64,000 nucleotides of DNA from Bin87 sp964502995 (GCA_964502995.1 CAZCZB010000009.1:13988-77987); one strand, 5' to 3'; numbered from the stretch's first letter, positions 33,257-42,817 are shown. Numbers and translations: made by a program. The notes: generated from the letters alone by a model not told the origin.

Positions 33257-34503
33257 ACCGTTGCATCCTCAACCCTGACGGTATGCTCAGCCCCGACGGG
33301 GTGCTGGCCAACAATCCGTTGTTCTATTGGATTTATGGCCTGGCGGCCCACGTGCTGCCCTGTTGGCTGTCGTACATCGTGGCCGGCCTGGTCATCATGC
33401 TCATTTTGATCAACGCGGTGCTTTTGGGCGCAGCGGCCGTGAGCTGGGGCGAGCGCAGACTGCTGGGCCGGTTCCAGAACCGGGTGGGTCCCAACCGTTG
33501 GGGGCCCTTTGGCGCGCTGCAACCCATCGCCGACCTGGCCAAACTGATCACCAAAGAAGACATCATTCCATACGGGGCAGACCGGCTGGCGTTCACGGCG
33601 GTGCCGGTGATCATGGTGGCGTCCCTGCTGCTGGCCACCGCGGTGTTGCCATTTGCAAAGGACGTTGCGCTGGTGGGCCTCAACGTGGGGGTGCTGTTCG
33701 TGCTGGCCGTGAGTTCCCTCACGTCCATCGCTATCTTCACCGCCGGATGGGCGTCCAACAACCGATACGCGCTGTTCGGCGCGGGTCGGGCGGTGGCGGT
33801 GCTGATCAGCTACGAGGTGCCCGTCGTGCTGTCCCTGCTGGGCGTGGTGGTGGTCGCCGGGTCCATGTCGCTGGGCGACATCGTGGTCGCGCAGACGGTG
33901 CCCTTCTTCCTGGTGCAACCGTTGGCGTTCTTCGTATTTCTCGCCGGCATGTCGGCGGAGTTGAACCGGACGCCGTTCGATGTGGCCGAGGCCGAATCGG
34001 AGATCATCGCGGGGTACCACACCGAGTATAGCGGGACCAAATTCGCGCTGATCCAGGCGGCAGAATTCGGCGGGGCGCTGTTCGTGTCGGGGCTGATTGC
34101 AACCCTCTTCCTTGCCGGGTGGGCCGGGCCGGTCGCGGACTGGCTGGGCTGGCTGTGGTTCCTGATCAAGACGTTCATCGGCATTTTCCTGTTCGTATGG
34201 GTGCGTTCCACGTTCCCGCGCCTGCGCTTGGACCAGATCATGGCGGTGTGCTGGAAGTTCCTGATGCCCTTGAGCATCATCAACCTGGCAGCGGTGGTGC
34301 TGGAGGTGTTCTTCCTGCGTGATGCCAACGGGGTGTTGAGCACGTCGGATCTGTGGATCATGGCGGGAATCAACATCGTGCTGGCCGCCGTTTCCATCGC
34401 GTTTTTCGGCCGCATCATCCGGCAGAAGGTTCGCACGAGTTCGCGCACGACTCCGGCAGCGGCCCCCGTGGTCGGCGGAGTCTCGACGATTGAAGTGGGC
34501 TAA
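33253..34503 (+). CDS. nuoH: NADH-quinone oxidoreductase subunit H
   Basis: NuoH is the membrane subunit that shapes the quinone chamber. The 416-residue product has eight or more hydrophobic segments and the conserved loops ERRLLGRFQNRVGPNRWGPF and AELNRTPFDVAEAESEIIAG, which include the acidic residues needed for coupling. It has an extended N-terminus and a Thr/Ala-rich C-tail. It overlaps nuoD by four bases and precedes nuoI by 18. Confidence 0.97.
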   Translation: MNRCILNPDGMLSPDGVLANNPLFYWIYGLAAHVLPCWLSYIVAGLVIMLILINAVLLGAAAVSWGERRLLGRFQNRVGPNRWGPFGALQPIADLAKLITKEDIIPYGADRLAFTAVPVIMVASLLLATAVLPFAKDVALVGLNVGVLFVLAVSSLTSIAIFTAGWASNNRYALFGAGRAVAVLISYEVPVVLSLLGVVVVAGSMSLGDIVVAQTVPFFLVQPLAFFVFLAGMSAELNRTPFDVAEAESEIIAGYHTEYSGTKFALIQAAEFGGALFVSGLIATLFLAGWAGPVADWLGWLWFLIKTFIGIFLFVWVRSTFPRLRLDQIMAVCWKFLMPLSIINLAAVVLEVFFLRDANGVLSTSDLWIMAGINIVLAAVSIAFFGRIIRQKVRTSSRTTPAAAPVVGGVSTIEVG

Positions 34504-34521
34504 CGACGGGGAGGATCGGCA

Positions 34522-35109
34522 ATGTACGGACTTGAAATGGCCAAGGGTCTGATGGTGACGCTGGCAAACCTGGCAAAGAAGCCGTTCACCACGTCGTATC
34601 CCGAACAGCGAGTGCGCCAGCATCCGAGGTTCCGGGGCGAGGAGTTCAGTTGGTACGAGGAACGCTGCACCGGCTGCGCCTCCTGCGCCAAGTATTGCCC
34701 GCTGGGGATAATCAAGATAGTAACGTCGCCGAGCGAAACTGCGCCGTTGCAGGGCGACAAGTACCGGCTGGAAGTCTTTGACATCGAACTCCAGCGGTGC
34801 ATGTTCTGCGGCCTCTGCGTCGAAGCCTGCCCATACGACGCTCTTTTCATGGGCAGCGGGTTTGAGGAAGGTCAATACAAACGAACCGACCTGGTTATTT
34901 CCATCGACCGGCTGCGGCAGTCAGACAAGCATCCGAGCACGTGGTTCCGTCCGCAGTTGGAAAACATGGGATACAAACCCGGCGTGAGCCGGCCCCTGGG
35001 ATGGAGGGAAGTAGGCCGCGAGAATTGGCGGTGGCATCAGCACGAGAAGGCGGGGATGCGTCTGAATCGCGGCAATCCCGGCGACAACACCGGCGAGGGC
35101 GACGCTTAA
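34522..35109 (+). CDS. nuoI: NADH-quinone oxidoreductase subunit I
   Basis: NuoI carries clusters N6a and N6b of complex I. Two full motifs are seen: Cys49, 52, 55, 59 (CTGCASCAKYCP) and Cys93, 96, 99, 103 (CMFCGLCVEACP). The 195-residue protein has a long C-terminal extension rich in Trp and basic residues. With no NuoE, NuoF or NuoG in the operon, NuoI may be the entry point for electrons, for example from ferredoxin. nuoJ starts at the base after its stop. Confidence 0.96.
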   Translation: MYGLEMAKGLMVTLANLAKKPFTTSYPEQRVRQHPRFRGEEFSWYEERCTGCASCAKYCPLGIIKIVTSPSETAPLQGDKYRLEVFDIELQRCMFCGLCVEACPYDALFMGSGFEEGQYKRTDLVISIDRLRQSDKHPSTWFRPQLENMGYKPGVSRPLGWREVGRENWRWHQHEKAGMRLNRGNPGDNTGEGDA

Positions 35110-35694
35110 ATGTGGTTCGAGCAGGTCGTCTTCTGGGCCCTGGCGGTCACCGCGATAAGCGCGGCCGTGGGCGTGGTGATGGTACGGGACCTGTTCCGTG
35201 CCGCCCTCCTGTTGGCGACGGTTTTCGTGGCGGTCGGCGGTTTTTACGTGTTGATGAACGCCGAATTCCTCGCCGTCGTGCAGATACTGATATACGTTGG
35301 CGCGATTGCGGTGCTGTTCATTTTCGGGGTCATGCTGACTCGCGACGTGCAGCAGGGCAACGCTCCAAACCGGCTGCAGATTCCGGCGGGGGTGGTGTCC
35401 GCGCTGCTGCTGGCCGCGATGATATTCACAGCGGTTTCCACGGACTGGACGACGCTGGCGAGCGCGGGGCTGGAAAGCAAATCCCAGATTGCCCAGACCC
35501 AGGCGGTGGGAATCGTGGATGCCGAACGTCTGGTTGAATCCGGACTTTCGGCGCGAGAGGTCGAGGATGTGGCCGGCGGGGGACTCGCAGACCTGCTGGT
35601 GGGCGATTTCGTGCTGCCCTTCGAGGCTGTGTCTCTGTTGCTGTTGGCGGCGGCGATCGGCGGCCTGGCGCTTGCCCGGGGTAGGGGGAGGTAG
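35110..35694 (+). CDS. nuoJ: NADH-quinone oxidoreductase subunit J
   Basis: NuoJ is a small membrane subunit in the proton-pumping arm. The 194-residue product has five hydrophobic segments; the conserved third helix is seen in FLAVVQILIYVGAIAVLFIF. It contains a polar insertion around residues 110-155 before the final helix. It starts immediately after the nuoI stop. Confidence 0.94.
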   Translation: MWFEQVVFWALAVTAISAAVGVVMVRDLFRAALLLATVFVAVGGFYVLMNAEFLAVVQILIYVGAIAVLFIFGVMLTRDVQQGNAPNRLQIPAGVVSALLLAAMIFTAVSTDWTTLASAGLESKSQIAQTQAVGIVDAERLVESGLSAREVEDVAGGGLADLLVGDFVLPFEAVSLLLLAAAIGGLALARGRGR

Positions 35695-35698
35695 AGCG

Positions 35699-36028
35699 AT
35701 GTCGCTGGAATCGATGCTGGTCGTAGCGGCGGTGTTGTTCTGCATCGGCCTGTACGGAGCGCTGGCGCGGCGAAACTTCATTGCGGTGTTGATGTCAATC
35801 GAGTTGATGTTCAACGGCGTGAATCTGACGTTTGTCGCGATGGGTCGGTGGCTCGCGCCGTTTGCGGTTCAGGAAACCCTGTCGGCGGTGCTGACCGGGC
35901 AGGTGTTCGCCGTGTTCATCATCACAGTGGCGGCGGCGGAGATCGCGCTTGGTCTGGGAATCGTGTTCGCCATGTTCCGAACCAACGAGAGCGTGGATTT
36001 GACCGACGCGGCCGCGATGCGCCACTGA
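35699..36028 (+). CDS. nuoK: NADH-quinone oxidoreductase subunit K
   Basis: NuoK is an MrpC-like membrane subunit. The ATG at 35699 with GGGGAGG upstream gives 109 residues and three membrane helices. Two buried Glu residues that mark the family are present in VLMSIELMFNGVNL and VAAAEIALGLGI. A longer open frame overlaps nuoJ but is not NuoK-like. It is followed by a small non-Nuo gene. Confidence 0.95.
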   Translation: MSLESMLVVAAVLFCIGLYGALARRNFIAVLMSIELMFNGVNLTFVAMGRWLAPFAVQETLSAVLTGQVFAVFIITVAAAEIALGLGIVFAMFRTNESVDLTDAAAMRH

Positions 36029-36073
36029 TATCGGCCGGAAACGAAATGCCATGACAATCAAAACGATAGCGAT

Positions 36074-36268
36074 ATGTGGGTAGAATTCAAACGCGCGCCC
36101 AACCTGATGGTGGCCGAAATCTGGAAGGAAGTCCTCGAAGCCGAGGGTCTGCCCAGTCGGATTTTGCCTGAGGGCGATATCCGTGACTGGAGCGAGCGCG
36201 TGCCCTTCCGTATCTACGTGCCCAAGGGACGCGAGCACGTGGCCGAAGAAATCGTCCGCAAACTGTGA
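36074..36268 (+). CDS. Small DUF2007-like protein inside the complex I operon
   Basis: The 64-residue protein resembles DUF2007 (putative signal-transducing) domains. It begins with a strand (WVEFKRAPN), continues with a helix (MVAEIWKEVLEAEGLPSRIL) and ends in a beta-alpha unit (FRIYVPKGREHVAEEIVRKL). It is soluble, with no Cys. It lies 45 bases after nuoK and 13 before nuoL on the same strand, so it is made with complex I. Its role is unknown; a regulatory or assembly function is inference from position. Confidence 0.75.
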   Translation: MWVEFKRAPNLMVAEIWKEVLEAEGLPSRILPEGDIRDWSERVPFRIYVPKGREHVAEEIVRKL

Positions 36269-36281
36269 GGGCCGACCGTCA

Positions 36282-38321
36282 ATGTTGAGCGAACTCCTGG
36301 TTTGGGCGATTTTCCTGCTGCCCGTCGCGTCTTTCCTGTTGATTGGCGGCGTGATCCGACCGTTGGGGCCGAGTGTCGCCAAGGTCGCCGGATACCTGAC
36401 GATATTGGCGCTGGGCGTCGGGTTCGTGTTGTCGCTGTGGCTGCTGCGTTCGTCGGCCCACGGGACTGTGTACGACTTCGCGCCGCACCTTTGGCTCAGC
36501 CTCGCCCCGGGCGCATCGGTGCAGATGGGGCTGCTGCTGGATCCGTTGACCAACGTGATGCTGGTGGTGGTGACCGGCGTCAGCCTGATGGTGCAGATCT
36601 ACTCGATGGGTTACATGCACGGCGACGCGAGTTTCGCGCGCTACTATGCGTACATGTCGCTGTTCAGCGCGTCGATGATCGGGCTGGTGCTGGCATCCAA
36701 CATCGTGCAGATGTACGTGTTTTGGGAACTGGTCGGCCTGTCGTCATACCTGCTGATCGGTTTTTGGCACGAGCGTCCCTCCGCGGCCGCGGCGGCGAAG
36801 AAGGCGTTTATCATCACGCGCATCGGCGACGTGGGATTCCTCCTGGCGATTATCTTCCTGTTTTTCCAGGCTGACCAGTTCGCGGCCCACGGTCTCAACG
36901 CGCTGCACATCCCCGACATCTGGGAGGCTGCCGGACCGGTGGCGGCGGGCGGCGCCGGAATCGTGGCGGGAGGCGCTCTGCTGTGGCTGTGTCTCGGGCT
37001 GTTCGCCGGCGCGGCGGGCAAGAGCGGTCAATTCCCGCTGCATACCTGGCTGCCCGACGCAATGGAGGGCCCCACGCCGGTCAGCGCATTGATCCACGCG
37101 GCCACGATGGTCGCCGCAGGCGTGTTCCTGGTCGGTCGGTTCTTCCCGGTATTCTCCGAGTCCGAGGGCGCGATGTTGGTGGTCGCCCTGATCGGCGCGT
37201 TCACCGCCGTTTTCGCGGCCACGATGGGTCTGGCGGCCAACGACATCAAGCGTGTCATGGCGTATTCCACGGTGAGCCAACTTGGCTACATGATGGCCGC
37301 GTTGGGGATTGGCGCTTACAATGCCGCGCTTTTCCACCTGTTCACCCACGCATTCTTCAAGGCGCTGCTGTTCCTGAGCGCAGGGAGCGTCAACCACGCG
37401 GCCGGCACCTTCAACATGATGTACATGGGCGGCCTGCGCAAGGCGATGCCGCTGACCTATGTGCTGACCGTGATCGGAGCGCTCAGCCTGGTGGGAATCT
37501 TCCCGCTGGCCGGTTTCTGGAGCAAGGACGAGATTCTGCTGGAGGCATGGCTCGGCGCCGGTGGCGTGGAATCATCGGTCAGTATTCTGGTGTTCGTATT
37601 GCTGCTGATCGGCGTGTTGCTGACGGCGTTCTATTCGTTCCGCATGGTGCATCTCACTTTCCACGGCGAATTTCGCGGCGGCGGTGAGCAGGAATTGCAC
37701 GACTGCGAGGAGGCCGGTCAGCCCGCGCCAACCGGAGTCGTTCACCACGTGCATCTGGGCGAGTCGCCCATCGTGATGGTGGCGCCGATGGCGTTCCTGG
37801 GGGTATGCGCGGTCATTGCTGGTTGGGTAGCCAATCCCATTGGCGTCCACAGTCTTTTCGGCCTGATCCCGTCGCATTGGATCACGGATTACTTTGCTTC
37901 CGGGTTGCGTGACGGACATCACGCGCCGCCGTTCAGTGTGCTGATGGCCGTGATTTCCAACGTGGTGGCCATCGTAGGAATCGCCCTTGCCGCGCTCGTT
38001 TACGCATGGCCCAAACCGTTTGTCGGCGCGGACCCGCTGACCAAAGGCGGAGCCGTCCACGCCCTGTTGGCGCAGCGCTACTATCTGGACCACCTGTACG
38101 AGGGGGTGATTGTGGGCCGGTTCTTCTACCGGCTGGTGGTGGCGGTTACTGACTGGGTGGACCGCAACATTGTGGACGGGATCATCGGCTTGATCGGGTG
38201 GATCTCGCGAAACGTGGGCAGTCTGATCGCGCTGGGCCAAAACGGACAGGTGCAGACCTACCCGCTGGTTGCGGCCACCGGTGGCGTCGTGATCATCGTG
38301 CTGTACCTGATTCTTGGATAG
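36282..38321 (+). CDS. nuoL: NADH-quinone oxidoreductase subunit L
   Basis: NuoL is the distal antiporter-like proton-pumping subunit with the long lateral helix. The ATG at 36282 gives 679 residues. Conserved pieces are FWELVGLSSYLLIGFW with the key Glu, KSGQFPLHTWLPDAMEGPTP with the key Lys, and the HLFTHAFFKALLFLSAG helix. The C-terminus extends past residue 600 into the lateral helix. nuoM follows six bases after its stop. Confidence 0.97.
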   Translation: MLSELLVWAIFLLPVASFLLIGGVIRPLGPSVAKVAGYLTILALGVGFVLSLWLLRSSAHGTVYDFAPHLWLSLAPGASVQMGLLLDPLTNVMLVVVTGVSLMVQIYSMGYMHGDASFARYYAYMSLFSASMIGLVLASNIVQMYVFWELVGLSSYLLIGFWHERPSAAAAAKKAFIITRIGDVGFLLAIIFLFFQADQFAAHGLNALHIPDIWEAAGPVAAGGAGIVAGGALLWLCLGLFAGAAGKSGQFPLHTWLPDAMEGPTPVSALIHAATMVAAGVFLVGRFFPVFSESEGAMLVVALIGAFTAVFAATMGLAANDIKRVMAYSTVSQLGYMMAALGIGAYNAALFHLFTHAFFKALLFLSAGSVNHAAGTFNMMYMGGLRKAMPLTYVLTVIGALSLVGIFPLAGFWSKDEILLEAWLGAGGVESSVSILVFVLLLIGVLLTAFYSFRMVHLTFHGEFRGGGEQELHDCEEAGQPAPTGVVHHVHLGESPIVMVAPMAFLGVCAVIAGWVANPIGVHSLFGLIPSHWITDYFASGLRDGHHAPPFSVLMAVISNVVAIVGIALAALVYAWPKPFVGADPLTKGGAVHALLAQRYYLDHLYEGVIVGRFFYRLVVAVTDWVDRNIVDGIIGLIGWISRNVGSLIALGQNGQVQTYPLVAATGGVVIIVLYLILG

Positions 38322-38327
38322 TTGACG

Positions 38328-39866
38328 ATGCCAGAGGGATTCAACGGACTGCTGACTGCGACCGTCTTCTTGCCGGCGGTGGCCGCGCTGATCCTGGCCA
38401 CCGGGGTTGTGCGGGACGTCCGCGGCATCCGATGGTTTGCGGGGATCGTCGCGCTGGCCGACCTGGTGCTGGCGGTGGCGGTGTTCATATTGTTCCGGCC
38501 GGGCGGCGAGCAGTTCCAACTGGTTGACCGCATCGACTGGATCAACACCGGAACCGTGCAGGCGAGTTACCTGCTGGGTGTGGACGGTATCAGCGCGCCG
38601 CTGGTGATGCTGACGGGCCTGCTGGGCCTCTGCGCCGTCTTCGTGTCGTTCCACATCACCGACCGGGCCAAAGAGTATTTCATCTGGCTGTTCGTGCTGC
38701 AAACGGCGGTAATGGGCGTTTTCACCGCGCTGGACTTCCTGTTGTTCTTCCTGTTCTGGGAAGTCGAACTGGTCCCAATGTATTTGCTGATTTCGACGTG
38801 GGGAACGGGCCGGCGCGAATACTCCGCGATGAAGTTCCTGATCTTCACCATCCTGGGCTCGGCGTTCATGCTGGTCGCGATCGTGGCCGTGTTCGTCAGT
38901 TCCGGTGTGGGCAGTTTCGACATGACCCAACTTCTGCAACCGGGCGGAGCGCTGGACGCATCCCGCGCCGCGTTGCCCATGGGCGTGCTGTTCTGGTTGT
39001 TCTTCGTCGCTTTCGCGGTCAAATTGCCGACGTGGCCGGTGCATACCTGGCTCCCGGACGCTCACACCGACGCCCCCACCGCCGGCAGCGTGATGCTGGC
39101 CGGCGTGATGTTGAAAATGGGCGGCTACGGATTGCTGCGGGTGAACGCCGGGATGTTCCCCGAACAACTGCAGAACTTCGCCCTGCCCATAGTTGCGTTG
39201 GGAGTGATCAGCGTACTTTACGGCGCGGTGGTCACCCTGCGACAAACCGATCTTAAGCGATTGATCGCCTATTCCAGCGTAAGCCACATGGGGCTGGTGC
39301 TGCTGGGAATAGGCTCGGTGGCGGCGGTTGGCGGCCCGCTGACCGATGCCGGACTGACCGGCGCGGCGATGCAGCTGTTCACCCACGGGACGATCACGGG
39401 GTTGCTGTTCGTTGCGGTTGGAATCCTGTACGAAAAGACGCACACCCGGCATATTCCCGACCTGGGCGGACTGGCCAACCGGATGCCCATGGTGGCGACC
39501 GCATTTCTCATCGCCGGAGCGGCGTCGTTGGGACTGCCGGCGCTGAGCGGTTTCGTGTCGGAACTGTTGGTATTCTTCGGCGGGTTCAGGGCGTTCCCGG
39601 TGTTGACGATTCTGGCGGTGTTGGGAATCATCCTGGCCGCCGGCTACATCCTCTGGATGATTCAGCGTACCTTGTTCGGACCTCGGCCGGCCCGATGGGA
39701 CAACCTCACCGACGCGTCGTTGGTGGAAGCGGTGCCGGTGGCGTTGCTGGTGATCAGCATTTTTGCAGTGGGCGTTTATCCGGCCTGGCTGACCGATGTT
39801 TTCCGCGATGGACTGGAGCCGATCGTAAACGCCTACAACGTGGGCCTGGCGAGCGCGAGCAACTAG
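38328..39866 (+). CDS. nuoM: NADH-quinone oxidoreductase subunit M
   Basis: NuoM is the second antiporter-like subunit. The ATG at 38328 gives 512 residues and about 14 hydrophobic segments. The functional Glu is in FWEVELVPMYLLI and the Lys in FAVKLPTWPVHTWLPDAHTD. The YSSVSHMGLVLLGIG helix is standard. It is followed by nuoN after 19 bases. Confidence 0.97.
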   Translation: MPEGFNGLLTATVFLPAVAALILATGVVRDVRGIRWFAGIVALADLVLAVAVFILFRPGGEQFQLVDRIDWINTGTVQASYLLGVDGISAPLVMLTGLLGLCAVFVSFHITDRAKEYFIWLFVLQTAVMGVFTALDFLLFFLFWEVELVPMYLLISTWGTGRREYSAMKFLIFTILGSAFMLVAIVAVFVSSGVGSFDMTQLLQPGGALDASRAALPMGVLFWLFFVAFAVKLPTWPVHTWLPDAHTDAPTAGSVMLAGVMLKMGGYGLLRVNAGMFPEQLQNFALPIVALGVISVLYGAVVTLRQTDLKRLIAYSSVSHMGLVLLGIGSVAAVGGPLTDAGLTGAAMQLFTHGTITGLLFVAVGILYEKTHTRHIPDLGGLANRMPMVATAFLIAGAASLGLPALSGFVSELLVFFGGFRAFPVLTILAVLGIILAAGYILWMIQRTLFGPRPARWDNLTDASLVEAVPVALLVISIFAVGVYPAWLTDVFRDGLEPIVNAYNVGLASASN

Positions 39867-39885
39867 GGACGGATGTGAACAGGAC

Positions 39886-41394
39886 ATGACCGCTTACGAC
39901 CTATACCTGATCGCACCTCCGCTGGCTCTGGCTGCGCTGGCGATGCTGGTCATCGTGGTTGACCTGCTGACCCGACGCACCGGGTTGCTGGTGGGTCTGT
40001 CATTTGTGGGTTTGGCGGCGCCGGCGGCGCTGAGCGCGTGGCAGTTGCTGGAGTTGACCGGGACCGGGGCGAGTTCCCTTTCCGCCGAGGGTTCCGTCGT
40101 TCTGCACTCCCTGTCAATCGACAAGTTCTCGCTGTTCTTCAACTTCCTGATCCTGGCGGCGGTGGGTCTGGTGGTGCTGGTTTCCACCGACTACGTGCGG
40201 CAGATGGAACGACTGCAGGGCGAATTTTTTGGATTGATGCTGCTGTCGGCCACCGGCATGATGCTGCTGGTGTCTGCCCACGAATTGATCACCATGTACA
40301 TTGCGCTGGAACTGACGACGCTGCCGTTGGCGGCGTTGGCGGCGTTCCTGCCCAACGGACGGTCCAGCGAGGCCGGGATGAAGTTCCTCATCATCGGCGC
40401 GTTGAGCAGCGCGCTGATGCTGTATGGCATGGCCCTGATATACGGATTCACGGGCAGCACGCAACTGGACGAGATCGCCGTGGTGTTAACGGCGAGCGCA
40501 TCGGAAGGCCTGTTCCCGTTTGGCAGCATGGCGGTATTGCTGGCAGTCGTTTTGCTCCTGGTGGGCTTCGGGTTCAAGATGTCCGCCGCGCCGTTCCAGA
40601 TGTGGGTGCCCGACGTGTATGAAGGCGCTCCCACTCCGATGGTCGCGTTCCTGTCGGTCGCCAGCAAGGCGGCGGCGTTCGCGCTGGTAATGCGGGTGTT
40701 CTACATCGGCTTCGACGCCCTGGGCGGCGATTGGTGGGTGTTGCTGGCTGGATTGGCCGCGTTGTCCATGACCATAGGCAACCTGGTTGCCATCGCCCAG
40801 CGCAACATCAAGCGGATGTTCGGGTACAGCACGGTGGCGCACGCCGGTTATATCTTGGTGGGCGTCGCGGCCGTGGCGTCGGTCGGGGGCACGGCGACAT
40901 TCGGCCCCAGCAGCGTGCTGTTCTACCTGGCTGCCTATACGGCGGCGAACCTGACCGCATTCTTCGCCATCGTGTGCATTGGCAACAAGATCAACAGCGA
41001 CGAAATCTACGATTATTCAGGGATGCTGCGGCGTGCGCCGTTCCTGGCAATCACGCTGGCGCTGGCATTGATCGCCCTGATCGGCGTGCCCCCTACGGGC
41101 ATTTTCATAGCCAAGATCTACGTGTTTGCAGCGGCGATCAACACCGGCGAATCGTTGATGACGTGGCTGGTGATCATCGGTGTGATCAACAGCGTGGTAT
41201 CGGCCTACTACTACCTGCGCGTAATCAAGGTGATGTTCCTGCAGACCCCAATCCACACGGAAAAGGTGGGAGCATCGTGGCCAGTGAACGTGGCGTTGGG
41301 CGTGGCAACGCTGGCTTTGATCTGGTTGGGCGTGGCCCCGGCTACTTTGCTGGGCGCGGCCGAGCGCGCAGTCACGGTACTGGCCGGCGGGTAA
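39886..41394 (+). CDS. nuoN: NADH-quinone oxidoreductase subunit N
   Basis: NuoN is the third antiporter-like subunit. The 502-residue protein has about 14 hydrophobic segments and the family elements MYIALELTTLPLAALAAF, GFKMSAAPFQMWVPDVYEGA and YSTVAHAGYILVGVAAV. It closes the nuo set, and NAD kinase starts six bases after its stop. Confidence 0.96.
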   Translation: MTAYDLYLIAPPLALAALAMLVIVVDLLTRRTGLLVGLSFVGLAAPAALSAWQLLELTGTGASSLSAEGSVVLHSLSIDKFSLFFNFLILAAVGLVVLVSTDYVRQMERLQGEFFGLMLLSATGMMLLVSAHELITMYIALELTTLPLAALAAFLPNGRSSEAGMKFLIIGALSSALMLYGMALIYGFTGSTQLDEIAVVLTASASEGLFPFGSMAVLLAVVLLLVGFGFKMSAAPFQMWVPDVYEGAPTPMVAFLSVASKAAAFALVMRVFYIGFDALGGDWWVLLAGLAALSMTIGNLVAIAQRNIKRMFGYSTVAHAGYILVGVAAVASVGGTATFGPSSVLFYLAAYTAANLTAFFAIVCIGNKINSDEIYDYSGMLRRAPFLAITLALALIALIGVPPTGIFIAKIYVFAAAINTGESLMTWLVIIGVINSVVSAYYYLRVIKVMFLQTPIHTEKVGASWPVNVALGVATLALIWLGVAPATLLGAAERAVTVLAGG

Positions 41395-41400
41395 TCGACC

Positions 41401-42258
41401 ATGAAAACCGTTGGCATCGCCTACAACGACCTGATACCCGAAGCGCTGGACCTCGCCCACGCCATTGTCGGCGAACTGAACCTGGGAGCGAATAGCTGGA
41501 TTCTACGGGCCGAGGACGCGGAAGATCTGAGCCAACGCGCCAAGGATACCGATCTGGTGATTACCATAGGCGGCGACGGCACGATCCTGCGCGTCAACCG
41601 GGCCGTCGCGCCCACCGGCATACCGTTGCTTGGCATCAACATGGGCCGGCTTGGGTTCATGACCGAGTTGGTGGTTCAGGGGGTGATGGAACAACTGCCC
41701 AAGTACCTGAACGATGAAATGCGCGTGTCCGAACACAGCATGCTCATGGCCACGGTTCACAAGCGCAGCGCCGATAACTCCGGAGCGCCGGAGGTACAGG
41801 GGCCGTATCATGCCCTCAACGATATCGTTCTCTCGCGCAGCCGGGTGTCGCGCGTGATCACCGTCCGCGCGGTGATCGATGGCGCCGACGTTTCGACATT
41901 TCGGGCGGACGGGGTGATCCTGGCCACGGCGACCGGCAGCACCGGGTACAGCTTCGCGGCGGGCGGGCCGATCATCGATCCGTTGTCCGACGATCTTGTT
42001 TTGACCCCGCTGGCTTCCCACGTGGGGTTGACCACTCCGTTGGTGCTGACGCCCACCACCAGCGTGGACTTCCATCTGGAAGGATCGCAGGAAGCGACCA
42101 TCAGCGTGGACGGATTTGAAAACCATCCCGTTGATCCTGGGGATTGGGTTCGCATCACGCACAGCCCGTACAAGGCTCGCTTCCTGCGGGCCAATGAGCC
42201 AAACTATTTCTGGGCCACCCTGACCAGGCGGCTGGGTTTCAGTTTCCAGGGACGTTAG
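41401..42258 (+). CDS. nadK: NAD kinase
   Basis: NAD kinase phosphorylates NAD to NADP. The 285-residue product has the catalytic GGDGT motif at residues 57-61 (VITIGGDGTILRVN), the ALNDIVLSR motif and the ATATGSTGYSFAAGGP loop. It is full length. It starts six bases after nuoN and is followed at eight bases by two Nudix genes. The downstream IDH is of the NADP type, so supply of NADP makes sense here. Confidence 0.95.
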   Translation: MKTVGIAYNDLIPEALDLAHAIVGELNLGANSWILRAEDAEDLSQRAKDTDLVITIGGDGTILRVNRAVAPTGIPLLGINMGRLGFMTELVVQGVMEQLPKYLNDEMRVSEHSMLMATVHKRSADNSGAPEVQGPYHALNDIVLSRSRVSRVITVRAVIDGADVSTFRADGVILATATGSTGYSFAAGGPIIDPLSDDLVLTPLASHVGLTTPLVLTPTTSVDFHLEGSQEATISVDGFENHPVDPGDWVRITHSPYKARFLRANEPNYFWATLTRRLGFSFQGR

Positions 42259-42265
42259 ATTTGCC

Positions 42266-42817
42266 ATGACCTCGGCCGAAAACACCGAACCCACCATCTC
42301 GACACGTTCCGTTTTCAAGGGGCGAATCATTGATGTGCGCGTGGACACCATCCGGCTGCCCAACGGACGTGAGACCACCCGCGAGATCGTCGATCACGAG
42401 CCGTCAATTTGCGTAGTGCCGGTGGATGCCGACAACAACGTGATGCTGGTACGGCAGTACCGCAAGCCCACCGAGAGTTTCCTGCTGGAAGTGCCCGCCG
42501 GAGGCATCGAAAAGGGCGAGACACCCGAGGTCGCAACGCGGCGCGAGTTGCAGGAGGAGATCGGCCACACCGCCGCGAGCCTGACGCAATTGACTGCGTT
42601 CTGGCTGGCTCCAGGGTGGGCGTCAGAGTACATGTACGCGTTTCTCGCCACCGACCTGTCGGCAGCCATGCTGGATTCGGACGAGGACGAGTTCATTGAC
42701 GTAGTAAGCGTGCCGATGTCGGAGATCCCGGACCGGATCGCGAGCGGCGAGATACAGGACGCCAAGAGCGTTGCTTCTCTGCTGCTGGCGATGCGGGTGT
42801 TGGAAGGTTCCTCATGA
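42266..42817 (+). CDS. Nudix hydrolase, ADP-ribose pyrophosphatase type (first copy)
   Basis: The 183-residue protein has the Nudix box at about residues 79-101 (G79x5E85x7REL-x-EE-x-G) and the upstream strand VMLVRQYRKPTESFLLEVPA that marks the ADP-ribose pyrophosphatase branch. Such enzymes hydrolyse ADP-ribose or similar NAD breakdown products. Its stop overlaps the start of a second copy by four bases (ATGA). NAD kinase lies just upstream, which fits a role in NAD turnover. Confidence 0.9.
   Translation: MTSAENTEPTISTRSVFKGRIIDVRVDTIRLPNGRETTREIVDHEPSICVVPVDADNNVMLVRQYRKPTESFLLEVPAGGIEKGETPEVATRRELQEEIGHTAASLTQLTAFWLAPGWASEYMYAFLATDLSAAMLDSDEDEFIDVVSVPMSEIPDRIASGEIQDAKSVASLLLAMRVLEGSS

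Noticed and set aside
33052..34875. A 607-codon open frame on the minus strand across nuoD, nuoH and nuoI
   Set aside because: It is antisense to conserved complex I genes with His/Gln/Arg-rich low-complexity translation and no start context.
37572..39887. A 771-codon open frame on the minus strand across nuoL and nuoM
   Set aside because: It is fully antisense to two certain genes, is rich in Gln, His and Arg as shadow frames in GC-rich DNA are, and shows no protein motif.
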